From Diphasiastrum complanatum (lineage: Eukaryota; Streptophyta; Lycopodiopsida; Lycopodiales; Lycopodiaceae), in NCBI GenBank assembly GCA_029204225.1, contig CM055102.1:19973349-20037348 (forward strand): a stretch of 64,000 nucleotides of DNA, written 5' to 3'. The notes beneath the pieces were generated by a model, which worked only from the letters and a program-made list of their open reading frames with translations, made no database searches and was not told the DNA's origin. This document shows positions 1 through 14,576 of this stretch, one piece after another. Each line of letters opens with the position of its first letter. Position 1 is the stretch's first letter. The translations under genes were made by a program, and so were the position numbers.

Positions 1-99
1 TGTCAATCAGAAGTATCCGCATGATGAGAATTTGTGTTTTAACAAACGCTGATCTTGCCTTCTTCTAATACTTGGTTGAAAAGTTAGGAAGATACTCAC

Positions 100-3000
100 T
101 CAGCAAATCTCCTCGCATCGCAACAAAGTGTACAATGTCACGAACAGCTAACTGACCATCGGGAGTGACCATCCCATGCTTTTCAGAATCCAAAATCTTC
201 ACACAGAGAAAAATCAATCTAAACGTAAGTCAAAATGAAATGAACCTCATAAATTCATAAATTGGTTGTGTTTCACAAAATTTTCAGCATGATACACAAG
301 CTCATCCAAATTTCAACTAGCTGTAATGTATCAGAAAAAGCCAATCTGTTCTTCATACCTCCATTTCGGAGAAATCAGCTCCACCAACTCCAACAATAAA
401 GACGGAAAGAGGAAGTGTAGAGGCTTTTACAAGAGCAGTAATTGATGGCCCTGAGTCTGTAATAACTCCATCCTGGAAGCATACAAGGAGTCTCATTTAA
501 TGCCTCAAGAGCCTTCATAAAACAGCACAATTGTAATAGAACTTCAATACACTGAAGTGTTCTCTTACTGTGATGATAAGTAAGACAAAATATCTTTTCT
601 TCTCCTGTGACAAGTATTCTGAGGCAATAGATGCTGCCATATTGATAACTGGAGCAAACAGTGTAGGCCCCGCTAAGGCAACGTGACGAAGAGCTTGTGA
701 GTAAGCATGCATAATTCCAGGAATGCCGGTAACCTGACAACAGAGAAATGTGGCTTAATAGACTTACATGACAATTTCTGCCATATTCACATTACACTGT
801 AAAATCTTGAAAGATTAACAACAGACTATCCCTTGTTCAAAGTTTTGTAAGTTACTAAAAGATTATTGAACATTCAGACACGTTTGGTATATGATCGAGC
901 AGACAAATAGGCAGTGAGAGTAATATACAACGTCCTAAACCTCCCTCGTCTTGAATCTCACTTCTGCAGCAGTTGCAACTTTCCCATTAAGGGCAAAGCA
1001 ATGAGAAACTGGTCCATCGATAGGGCGACCACCAAATCCCCAAGCATAGAATTGTTTGCTGGTGTCATATACTGATATGATATCTGCAAACGCCTGAATT
1101 ACCTGAATGTACAAGCAAATATGAAGCAAAAGGTTCATATCCAACATGAGGATTTTATGACACTTGCAACCTAACGGTACCCCCACCGAACAGCCACTTA
1201 CATTCTGGTAAACATTGAGCTTTCCAGACGGATCTATATAATGCAATGAATCTTGCTGGAGTGGATTCCCGTTCGAAGCTGTTACACAAAAAGTTGAAGA
1301 TTATAGCAAACACAGTGTGTACACTACAACCAGCCATAAAATAAAAGCTCAATTAGCATCATCTTTTCAAATAGCATACACTCATAAAGGTTTCCATCTC
1401 TTGAAGATTTTACCAGTGAAATCCACTCCAACCATGAAAGAAAGCTCGTATCCATCAAAAATGTAGTCTAAAAATGTGTTGTATGTATTGATGGTAAAGC
1501 TTTGCACACACAGCTTTCCTCCTACCTAAACAAAGAGGCAGCAGTTAGGACAACTCCGCCTGCTAAGGAAATTGTAAAGCAAAATAGAATATAGGAGGTT
1601 TTGATTGAAGCTCTAATATCACAATAATTATTTCAATGGAAAGCTCATTGCAAAAAGTTAAAATTGTTCATTCTGGTTGACCTATAACGTATGACATAAT
1701 TCCTCTTAAGTAAAAACCTCAAATGAGATAAGAACGATCTTAGTACTCAAAAGTAAAACATACCTTCCCATCTAATACTCGCTTCAGCTCTACGTCATTA
1801 CAAGTCTCAGCCATCTCCTGGAGCTCTTTCAGGGATAATTGAACTGATCTGGTATTAATAAACATGAACATGAGAAAGTAGTACATTATATATGTACCAA
1901 AAGCCAAAGACAGCACATAACCTTCAGATAACTAGAATGTGTGATTGCTGCAATTGAGGATACTTCACACGTAGTGTTCAGGTGATCATGCAAGGGACTT
2001 GCTTACCCTACAATATCATGCTTTCCGGAGCTGTTAAAGTCGTAACATTCAATTTTAAGGGGGCGATCCTGAAAATTCAAACAAGACAGAATTAACGTTA
2101 AGAAAAAAACAAACCTCAGAAGGAAAGCTACTTCAAACAAATGCAATAGTTGTGAGTTATGGTTTTGGTCTCAAAGCTGAGGAAGGACAAGTGCATACCA
2201 TGTCACCACTACATAGGTGTTGCAATGTAGCTTTCATTGGTCTCCAAGTAGGATGGATATTATTGGCTTTCACTTCTGTTTGGTACACTTGTAAGGGATT
2301 TCCGTAACCCGTAAACCTAGAAACTTTTAGAAATGGGTCCTGAAAGGTCAAAATAAACTTCAAGACTTCCTAACAGAACATGTAGTATAAGGACAATAGA
2401 TATGCTACGAGTTTTAGAAAACGGTACAGCAACGTAAAACTTTTTTTCATTTATGTAACTAAAGTAGCTCAGGAGATTGGACAGCCATAAAAACTAGATG
2501 CTGCCTAATTGGATCAAGTGGACTTACACTTTTGGAGAATAACTCCTTGTTATCCAACTCAGAACAGTGGAAGCCTATTTCCACCAATGATTTGGAATGC
2601 ACTGTCTCTTGCACCTTAATAACTAAAGTTCCTAGGTGTTGGGAGTTTCCATCTGTCTCACTTTGTTCCTTTGGTTTTTGAATTTCTTTTGTTAAAGGCT
2701 GACGAGTTGTTATTACCTGCACAGGAAGATTACCAACCACAAATAAAAAATGGTTCCTGATCAGAGCTACGCCCTTGAATCGATGCTTCTTCTTTGCAAA
2801 GAAAAGATTCAAGTTCTAGAGAAACTTAGAATACTTTATTTAAGAAAGATGTGTTACTTCTCATCACCGCAATTCAAAATTATGTAAGCAAAATTCTGAT
2901 CCTTCTGTCGCATCTTTTAAAAGATTTTGAAATTAGGCACATGAATGCACTTATACAAAGATCAAAGCCTCTTTGGGATAAGTTAAGAAACTAAATCCAA

Positions 3001-6000
3001 AAAGATACTCAATTCATCTTTGCATTGGCTATAAAGACGAGATATGGCAAAAATATCACAACAGAACACAGATAAAGAAAGAAGATGGCAAATGATTAGG
3101 TTGACTGTAATAGGTGCCAGAACGATCATCTCAGTAGCAACTAAATATGTATAAGCTAAAGATACTCTAAAGCTAGCTGATCTAACTGAATGAAGGAACC
3201 AGTCTCCAATCCAAATAGATAGTGCAGGCAGAAACATCATTTGCTTTCTAGTTACCAATTCAAACTCAAACTTGCATATATTGTATAGCTACAATTTCAA
3301 TGTACAAAGTTCGAACAGAGTACTGAAATTAAAACTTGAAAATGAGGGGTGCTAAGCTCTAGTTGACAGATGCACAGACTCAAAAATGCATTAAAGTCAG
3401 GTACATGGACTAATAGATCATGAGCCCTACAATGGACTGAGCAATAGCCAGCAAATAACAGCAGCAGTGAATGTCAAGGGACTACTTGACCAACTCCTAG
3501 CTTATCATGGTAATACAATTCAAAGCTTTCTCATGACTTGAGGTCCACCACACAATTGACTGGCATTCTCATGCTAGTAGAACATGGGCCACAAACAGAA
3601 CAACCTATGACCATTATTCTCTCTAGAGCCTTGCTAATTACCATTATAGTGCACCCAACCTTTTTGCAAGTTTGAAAAGAAGCAATTCTTGTAAAGGACA
3701 TATAGAGCCCATGGGCCCATTATTATGTATATAAAGGCACACAGCTGATGCACCTTTTTTACCATTCCCTTCCCCCAGCAGTTCCCTCTTCCTTCACCCC
3801 TCCTCCATTGCTTCCTTGTCATCTTCCCTCCTATCAAAATCTTTTCCCTTCCCTATCACTCTTCCACTTCGTTTCTTGTGGCTCCCCATGATTTTCAAGC
3901 CCTCTATACGTCCATATAGCCCTTTCTACTCCCTGACAATCTCTCCTACTTCGTACCAGCCCTTTATAGCTCCATTAAGGTGTTTTCTAATTTATTACAA
4001 TATCTTGTCCATCATTGTTTACCTTTCTCCATCTTTGATCACCAGTCCACCTCTGTTTTCTGTTTCCATACTTCACAAGTTCATTGCCATTTTTTTGTCG
4101 TGGTTTTGTTATGTTTAGTTTAGTGTAGTTCCTTTTGTATCTAAATGTTGCCTGTTTGGCAATTTTTTACTTCTTTCGCTTTTGTTTATTTGTATAAAAA
4201 TTGGGCATGAACATTTCTAGTACTGTCCAAAACAAAATTGTCTTACATCATTTTGTACTGTTCACATCTTTACAAAAGGCGTTTATATTCCGTGTACCTT
4301 TGCTTTAGATTGCTCACAGTATTCATTTTTTATTTTGTTGAAAAAAAGTAGAGTATAATTTTTTCTTTATGTAGACCATTCATGCATTGTTTGTCTTAGT
4401 CTCTATGTAGATCATCAATAGCAAAAATAAAATAGCTTACGCTGTCTTATTAAGGTTGTAAGCCCCTACTAGCAGTGTCTTTGTAGACTGTTGGGATTCA
4501 GCTACATGTCCCAACTCTATGGGTCATGATATTCAACATCGTTGAAGTGACAATAAGTGTCCTCTCCTTCAACACATTGAGGTACTTTTGTGTTCACCTT
4601 GAGTTAACATTTGTTTCTACTGTTTAAATTTCTTGATGGTATTTGTAACTTTGTCACTGCCCAACTTCTTTTTCAAAAACCCTTTAAATTCTTCGTCTTT
4701 CACCATTGTGGATACGCTATGGCAAAGAGGCATTGCGACTCATTTCAGTATCAAATGGCCAATTTTAAGTACTTTTGCAGTTCCACAGTTGGTAATCTTT
4801 AGAATTTTGTTTGGTCCACTAATTCCTTTGTCAGTTTTCTCGATGTGTTTCCCCCTCCAACATTATCATAGTGATTGTTGAACTTAATGCGTCTATTGCT
4901 GCCTTGCCCACTCTTGAGCAAACAAAAACACGTGCAGCTGTTCCTCACACTTGCCATAGTCATTCTCGCCCAGATCCATTATATCTTCTACCGTTCCTAT
5001 TCTTGTTTCTTCTCTTGTCGCTTTGTACCTCGATGATACTGGAGTTAAGATTCTTGTACCGAATTTAGTTGCAGCAAAGTTTCAACACATATGTCAGGTA
5101 CACAATTGTCTCATACATAATGTTCTATAGGCTGTTCCTTATATAACTGACAATGCAGGAGGTAGCTCAGATGGTCGAGCATGCATATGTAGAGCAGTCA
5201 GACGAGGTTGGTCCAGTTGACTTGGATGTGGATCAGTGTTGACTCGCATGCATTGTTCAGGCACAACTACTTATGTCTTCCATAGCAAATGCAAAGCCTT
5301 TTCTTCCTCTTAGGTTCATAATACCTGTTAGTATCCCATAGTTGTGCTGCCCTTTATTCTTCAAAGCAGTCATGTTACAAATCTCCTTGCTCATTGTGAC
5401 TTTACATGTATATGGGTTGTGATACATTTGTGGAGCTAGTTCATGTTGATTCTTTATGATGTTCCTGGTCTTACATTTTGCTTGGGATGCATTTAAGCCA
5501 GTCCTTGTGGATGGTGATTCACCTATACCTTGGGACCACATTTTGACCAAGCTCATGATTGTACGATTTCCCTTCAGAATTTGCTTCTGAAAATCACCAT
5601 TTTTATGAGTATGTTCTTACGTGACGGTATATCTGTTGATCTGTTCGTAAAAATAGTACACTCTCTCCTGAAGCTCACAATAACCAACCCACTGGCTTGT
5701 ACTTCTCATTCAGCTCATCAATTGCTACAATGTTTGCTCTAGGACTACTATGCAAAGCATTGCTCATGACATGGAGTGTAGTAAAAATAATGTCAAAAAT
5801 GCATAAACCTTTCATTTGATAAAACAGATTTTTTCAAGAGGGGCTATTGTCTATATACAAAGCAAGAAAACACTAAGTCTTCATATTTACACAACTCACC
5901 TCCGCCAAAAGGCACTCCACCTCACCGAGCAGCACTTGTTCACTTAATGGAAGATTCTGCAAGTAACCCAAGGCACGTCACGATTATTTTATTGAAGTTC

Positions 6001-6105
6001 AATCCCTTGCTTCCAAAAGACCTTACACAACAGTATCAAAAAGTTCCCAACCTTTCAAAGTATCCATAAAAAATATACGAGTTCAAATATAATGAGCTTA
6101 TAATC

Positions 6106-6162
<57 letters not shown>

Positions 6163-6367
6163 AAGCTCTATTAACGTCTTTATAATGCCAAAAGGCATAT
6201 AAGACCAAGTAAATACATCTCAAGTGTGATAAAAACTGAAAGGAGCATATAAAATGTCTCCATAAACAAACAACAACTACTAGATAAATAAGAATAGACA
6301 ATCTCTGCTCTGCTCACAAGACATGAAAGTCTGAGATATGGTACAACATGGTGTCGGTAGCGGAAGC

Positions 6368-6443
<76 letters not shown>

Positions 6444-9400
6444 AACAGCTGCAGGCATTCCTTTGGCAGTTGTTTAGGAATTATGGTCCATGACATCATT
6501 GTACAATATTCCTCAGTTTTGGATCAATATCATTTTCATTTCATTTGACCATACATCTTACTGCTGCTTTCAACCCAAAGAATTCTTAATATTATTTTTG
6601 TGAAATGCAGTGCTGGCCGCCTGGTAACATGTTATGAGCAAAACAACACAACAATGTTGATATGGTTGTAACAGAATGTCAATGTGCTGTGATCAAATCA
6701 ATCGAGAACAATGGCAACGTGATATAAATGGATGCAATCATCCTAGTACTTGCTAGAAGCTGATGTATGCTAGCTAAGACTTTGATCCACACCGCGCTAT
6801 GTTAAGTACTAAGTGTTCTATGATGACATGCTACAAATGGAGCCCAACATGCTATCTATATGCGCTATTGGGACTCATGGGTAGAGTAGTTCTGCAACTA
6901 CTAGATGGCGTGAGTATTGAAATACTCTGATAACTTGTCTGTGCAGTGGGTTATGGATTATATTTTGATTATGTTGCTTGTTTTTGCTCCTCTTTGTAGG
7001 ATGCTAGAGGAGAAGTGAAATGTTTAGCTTTGTCAAAGTGGTCATGTTGTACTTTTAGCAAAAATTCCACCATGCCTATCGTTAAGGAAGCGCTGCTATT
7101 GCAACAAATGATTCATCAATAGGCTCTCTAAATCTCAAGTTCTCATCAAGCCAAATGTTTTGGTCAAGTATGGAACATTCCAATCTACATTTTCCCTACT
7201 GTGAGCCCTATTGTGTTTTTTACAGCTGATATAATTTTGGACTGTAAAAACCTGATATCACAATGCCAAACTTTGGAACAAGTATTTTGTCTCCATGGCA
7301 TTCTTGAAGAACAAAAAATTGAAAGTGGTTCTATTTCTTCCTAGCAAGGCGTCATCTTGGTGGTATGATTTGTAGCCAAAACCAGTTACTCAGGACACAT
7401 TCATGGAGGTTTTTACGAAATTGCTCATAATCATGAACGATTCAAAATATTATTCAAAGTTTATTACTTTAAAAAAACGGGGAATAAGAGCTTGGACTCT
7501 TATGTTCAAGAAATCATGGATTTATGGAATAAGATTCCATTAGTTGACTCTCTAAGTTGGCACTATGGTAGTTTGTCTAGGGTTGTCGGCCGACTATCAG
7601 AACAAATGCAGAGCGGTTACAATTGAATCCATCACACCCAAACCAAAGAAAGTGAAGAAGAGAGTTCATGATAGAGCTCAAATACTTCGACGAGCTAGAT
7701 CAACTTGCAACATAGTCTCAAAAAAAGAAAATCATGTCTAGAAAAAAGGGTAACAAGGAGAATTTGTGCTACATCTGCAATAAGCCCGGACTTGTAACAA
7801 AATTCTGCCCAGAACGCAAAAAATCGGCAACTCAAGTGATTGAGATGCTTGGTGATAAAGGCACAAAATTGAAAATTGATATGTTCAATTGTGAATGTGA
7901 TTGTTTGTTTAGTATTAAAACGTTTTTTGTCTAATGAATTATGTCATTTAACCTGGGAATTGAAGCAGACAACCATAGATATAAAGCATATCTAGCTTCA
8001 GGAGTAGAGTTGGAAACTTGGAACATCAAGAGTACTGAATCTCCTAGTAAAAATTCAAGATTCTTAGTTAATTCTGATGTTTTGGACTTAGCAAGTACGG
8101 ACACAATTTTAGGTTATGAATGGTTATTCAATAAATCTTCCTCTATGCTATAAATTTTGAAAAGCATGTTCTCTCTTTCAAGGAGGGGGATAGAGTAGTT
8201 ACACTTATTGGAGTCAAATATGTACATCCATTTGATTTCTATAGCTAATGTAATAGAGAATTTTTACATTTCATATTCTTTGTTTGAAATGCCCATTTAG
8301 GATTTTGTTGTAATGCATTCAAATAGTTGTGAAATTTCTAAAGTCCTTAACTCAGTGCATTTAGATAAGGAGCAAACATAAAAGAATGCAATCACAGATG
8401 AATCTTAAGACGTTTTTCCATCAAAATTACTTCATGGTCTACCACCCTCTAGGTCAGTAGACCATAGGATAGAGTTAATTCCAAGTAGTTAGCCTACCTC
8501 CAGACAACCATATAGGTTTTCTCAAAAGAAGGAGATAGAGATTACTAATCAAATAAAAAAGTACCTAAGGATGGGACAAATCCAACCCACCACGTCACCA
8601 TAGGGTGCTCTAGTTCTTTTGAAGGGTAAGAAGGATGGAGACTTTCGGATGTGTGTTAACTATAAGGGTTTGAATAAAGTAACTATAAAAGATAAACATC
8701 CATTGCGTAGGATAGATGACCTTGTGGATCGCTTAGGTGGAGCTAAATACTTCACTAAGATAGATCTCAAAACAAGATACCATCAATTAAGAATTCATTA
8801 AAATGACGTACAAAAAACTGGTTCCTAAATGAGGTTTGGTCATTACGAATTTTGGCATTACCTTTTGGGTTAATGAATGCACTAGATTTCAGAATGCGGA
8901 AGCGGGATCAGAATCAGGTTGCTACTGCGGATTGAAATCAGTTTACAGTTGCGGAACCGAATCGGAAACCCTTTTTTGCTGAAAATTTCGACCTCTAAGC
9001 AGTGGACAGGTTTGCGACACTATAAACATGGATCCGTTGGAGGGTTCTAGCACCAAGATACTGAGAATTGAGGAAGTGGCAGCCAAGGTGGATTCTATGG
9101 AGGTGATTTTTCAACAAATCCTTGAATGTTGAAGACATCAAGATCCTCACAAGAACCGGAAGCGGTATGATTGTTTAAGTGTTTCATTTTGTGGAGGGTT
9201 TGCATGGAAGTCTCAAAACCTTTTGTTGTAAAGAAGCAGACCCGTACCCTCCAAGGAGCAGTTCAGATAGCTCTGTTGTTGAAACACGATAATAAGATTC
9301 CGGCAGTTTTTTGGCTCTCAAAAGGATTAAAGTCAATTTGTGCAAAGGCAAGTATCAAGTGACCTGAAAGGAGGAGTAGGCGCTTCCGAGGACAAAGGAT

Positions 9401-12400
9401 TGTATGGGCGGTCGAATGTCCAAAGAGGTCAACATCCTTCAATGCAACAAGTAGTTGTAGCTTCTAGGGACAACGATTGTATGGGCAATCCGATGTTCAA
9501 AAGGGGCCAGCGATCTTTGTTGCTAATGCCGCAAGACCAAGAGTGTTCCAAATGAGAAAGTTTTGCTTTGGTTACTTGGTAGGATGCATGTGGAAGGAAT
9601 GTCCACAGAATCCAATGCGGACTTCATGCAATTTTCTAGTGAAGCAGGCACAAGCACCTATGGCTATTGAAGAGCTGGAGCAGGATGAAGTTCAGGGAAG
9701 TACTCTTCATCTTGTGAAAGTGTCGATGATCAGGTAAGGTTGATGTTATTTCTTTTGCCACAATTGTTTAAAACGATGCAACACATGTATCAATGTCCAC
9801 GTACTTCTTCATTGTTATGATTGGACAGATGTGTGGCATGGATGTGTGTGTTCTATTTGACACTATGTCCTTCCATAACGTACATGACTCTGATTGAAAG
9901 GTTGAATGTGAGCACACAACCATCCCTGTACCAGTACACAGTTGTGAGGGCTGATGGAAAGGGTAGTTGGGGGAGGTTTCAGGGTTGTGGGTATGCCATT
10001 AACCATTCAGAGTTAGGTTAAGAAGTTGGATATGAAGATAATGCATTTGGCGTGTTTTGATGTGGTACTTGAGATATGTTGGCACGTAGTACGGAAACTC
10101 TACATCGCTTGGAGTACTCATGTGTGTGAGTTCCAGCGCGATGGTAGAATCCACTCACTTTGAGGTGAGCCTGATGTGCCTCCAGGACCTTGATCATGGC
10201 TGCTTAGTATGTGGGGGTTCGTTGTAAGCATATGTATTTTTGTTTTTGCTTGATATGTTTACTACTAGTTCCAAAAGTAACATATGGCAAGAACAAGTTG
10301 ACTTACTCATGAACCTAGACCAACAGACGGGTCAATGTGTATGTGTGGGGGCTTATCAATACTTGAACACCCTAGGGGCAAAGGACGGTATGGGACGCCC
10401 AATGTTCAAGGAGTTTGTCAAGCATTGATATCCTATTCCGCATATTGATGATCTGGTATTGTACGGTGCTGTTGTTTTAGCAAAGTTGTTTGAAAAATGG
10501 ATATTAGTAACTCAGAGTTCATGAAATGCATGTGCGTAAGACTGCTTTTAGAACTTGTTTTGGTCATTGTAACTTTTTGGTTATGCCTTTGATTGACTAA
10601 TGCCCCAACAACATGTATGATGTTGATGAACGATGTACCCAGACCGTTTATGGATGACGTTTTGGTTTACAATTGTGGTGACGTGTTGCATGTAACTCAC
10701 CTTAGAACTGTTTTGTCAACTCTGAGGGATAACATCTTGTTTGCTAATGATAATAAAAGATAGCGTATTTGGGTGTTACCGTGTTAGTTGAAGGCATAAG
10801 ACTGAATCCAAGGAAAGTTGTTATCCTTCTGTGGCCTGTACCTACAGACTTGACGGTATTGAGAGGCTCTCTTGGATTGTTTGGGTTTTGTTGCAAGGTG
10901 TGAAGGGTTGTTCACACATGGCTGCACATTTGACCAAATATGCTATAGAATAATAAGTGGAGGGAAGTTCAACAATGAAGTTTCAACGCTTTGAAACAAG
11001 TTGTGTGGGTAAAATGCTTGAGTTAGTTGAAAAAATTTAAGACAAGCAATCGTGGTGCTGGTGAGAGCCGAGTGAGATCGCCAGTAGTATGGGATGCTAG
11101 TTATCGTAGGAGGCTTGATTATGCCAATTGTTGTCGACAACTCCGGTGTACGGAGATGAGTCAGTTGTGACTCTATTCAGGAGCATGTAGAGGAGATCCA
11201 TGAGCCAACAAGGATATTGGATAGGCGGGAGAAACGTCTGTGTAATCGCTTGATCTTTGATATATCTAGTTGCTTGGCATAGAAGACCTCTTGCAGATGC
11301 TGCCTGGGAGACCGCGCACAGTTTGCGTGCACAGTACCCTAGTTTGGTCATCGCGGACGATGTTTTATTTTTTGAGTGGGAAGGGATGTTAGAGCCTTTA
11401 CTCCTTGTCCCGGTTATTTACAGTTTTCAAAGACACATGTACGTTTTGTAAGTAAATTGTAAATAAACTGTAATTAGTTGGCATTGGACCTCAGTGAGTC
11501 GTGCTTAGCTTTGGCATGGGGTACTGGGTCATTTATTAGGAGTGGCTGGACTGACCTCAACGAGACACGTGTCATATGCTCATTGGGACACTTGGTCCAA
11601 TGAATGACACATGTCAGGGTTGATTGGTCAAACATGACACGTGTCACATGCTCACTGGGACACTTGGTCCAGTGTATGAGTGACACACATGTCATCCTAC
11701 CCACTTGCCTATGTGTCAGAGTACTGCCAAGTGGCAAGTGTCAACTGTGCATGAAATTGGCCATGTGTCGACGTTAGGAAAGGTCAGGGTTAAGGGGTGC
11801 TTGAGGATTGTGCAAGAGAGGCATTCCGCATCATAATCTATGCAGCAAAGGTTGGGAGGAGACAAGGCAGCCAGCTCCACCATGTTTCATGTGCTCTAAT
11901 GTTTGTACATGCTGGGAAATCGACAGGGATCGACATTGCGGATTGCTGTGCACGGGATAAGTTAGGTTTTAAGTGAAGTTTCAGAATTGGAGTCTAACAT
12001 TTGGTATATGCAACTATGGCTGGAAAGAGACTTGTAGCAGAGCTCTCATGTTTGCTTGTTGATCTATGTACATTTGCTTGAGATTAATAAAGTGACGAAT
12101 TTGTTGTCCCCTATTGACCAGTCCCTCCCTACCTTTTAGGAGGTCAGTCCACCAGACTCTCATGAGACCCAAAATCCCCTTAGCCATCTCGAAGTTAGTC
12201 ACTACAACTGATATTTATATTGCAATTTACAATTGTCTCCACAGGCTGGTGACTTAGCCATTTACAATTTAATAATTACAATTTACAATTTACAATAGGC
12301 GAAGGAATTCAAAGTACATGTGACGTCAGTGCAAGTCATGAGAGAGAGAAGAGTAGGGGATGAAAATCCACCAAGACACTGGAAAAAAAAGCCTTTGTGG

Positions 12401-14196
12401 AGAAAACAACAACAAAAAAAGAAAAAGACATATCATAAAAGAAAAGGAGGGACTCCCACCGAAGTAGGAAAGTGTTCTAATACTAAGTTATAGACTCAAT
12501 CTATGGATATTGTACCAATGAAGCATAAATGACTATAAAAGACACAATCAATCCATCCCCCATAAGAATGGCCAAAAGCATCTGATGTAATCAATGGTTA
12601 AAGCCCTACAAGCGATAGCAAAGGGTCTACCTAATGACTAAACAAGGAGTTAACCAGATCATAAGCTATCTAATGAGCAAATGCAGCCCAATATGTTCTA
12701 TCTAGAGGCCCTTGGTGGAACTTTCTAAAAATTAGGGCAACTTAGAGTACTTTGGTCCCATAAGGACGTGCCCTCAATGGTAATGGTTAAGTACGCAAGG
12801 GTATGATAGTTAGGGGCTAGTCCCAATATACAGCTTTAAGTAAAACACAAGGCAAAATTGGAAATCTCAACACATTCTGAAACACAAGCAGCAGCAAAGT
12901 TGGGCAGGATGGGCTGATTCAGCACCTCAATTGAAAACAAATGAACCATCAAGCAAAGGCTGATTTCACTTCAAACAAGAAGAAGGATTTGTTCAGTCAT
13001 ATTGTGCATTCACCATCATATATCACTAAGGACCTCAGCAAACAAAGAATGTGTCTCTCCCTTCTGTTCTCCTACACATTTTATATCGAGAAAAGTAAAA
13101 CTAACATGAGAGAAGGGCTAAAAACACACTTTTCGACCATCATAAGAGTTTTCTCTATCTTACTCATTCTACATTGTAACCTTCTACTATGTTGAATTCT
13201 CAACAAAATTTCTCTCTTATGCCTCAAAATATCAAAACTCCGTCTTATCATTGTTGCTCGTTCATTCCCCCTCCAGAGTACAAATGGAAATCAAGCCACA
13301 TTGGGCCTATCACTAATTTTCCAAGACCTATAGATTTCAAACTTTTCAAACCACAAATGGTCAAAGTGCCATAAAAAGTATGAAGCATAACATTGATGAC
13401 TTGAAACCTGCATCACTTGTCCACGTTGCAAACATCATCTCTCCCACCATTGCCCATCTTCTTAACTATGTAATCTTATCTATTTTCCCCTTTGTGCACA
13501 AATGTCATATACCCTATTCACAAAGTAGATGACCACATGAGACCAGAAAACTATTGCACCATCATGATTGGACACGTAATCACCAAACTATATGGGATCA
13601 TACTACAAAATGAGTCAATGGTGAAGCAGAAACCAGAAGACTTCATGTCGTAGACAATGCAAGGTTTGGGAACTCCAAGGGAAGGTACCTTTTTAAATTT
13701 CAGAGCCACAATACATGTACTTGACTTGCATGCAAAGTATTCTCAAAAATTGCTCAATCTTTAACAAAATTAATCAAAGGACTTATCATCAAATACATGA
13801 ATGGAAAATGAAAACAGTAAAATCAATTCATTCACATCAAGCATCCATATAACCAAAAGGATAATTCTTTTATTATGCAAGACCAATTGGCAAAAGCCAA
13901 CTACATATACATCAATGTAGTGTTATCAAACACTTCTTGAAATTTGATAATCCTTGAAAAGTCAACAAATCTATGTTGGAATCAAATGACAACTTTTCCT
14001 TGATCTAAAATTGAAAAATCACATAACTAGGCTTTCAGGACAATGAAAATTCTTGATCCAAAAATGAGAGCTTGTGAATGGATCTAGTATGTAGGCCAAA
14101 TGCATGCATGTAGGGGGGTGATCTTCAGAGTGTTAGGGTCTGGAGAATGGAATGGTAGAGGGTCGAGTGTGTGTGTGTGTGCGCGCGCGTGTGCAC

Positions 14197-14251
<55 letters not shown>

Positions 14252-14511
14252 AATGCTGCAAGAAAAAGAGTAGGGAGTAATTATGGGGTGTACACAGATA
14301 GAAAAATAGAAATCTTTATTGTCCTTGGATGCAATAAAAGCATATAAGCCAAATAGTCCATGTCAAGTGTGACAGTGTATGTAGGAGCATGAAAAAACAT
14401 GTCTCCAAAAAAGCAGAAACAAAATGATACACTGATATAGTAGTCGGAGTCAAAAGTAACATATAGACAAAGAAAATAGGTCCTAGTAGAGTGGAGATCA
14501 TCTTGATGCTG

Positions 14512-14576
<65 letters not shown>

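Noticed and set aside
3816-4118. 100-codon plus-strand ORF in copine intron 5
   Set aside because: Composition is C/T-rich low complexity; the apparent membrane character follows from T-rich codons. No motif, and it lies inside an intron on the other strand.
5159-5225. tRNA-like D arm GCTCAGATGGTCGAGC
   Set aside because: No matching T arm or acceptor stem follows, so neither a tRNA nor a convincing SINE.
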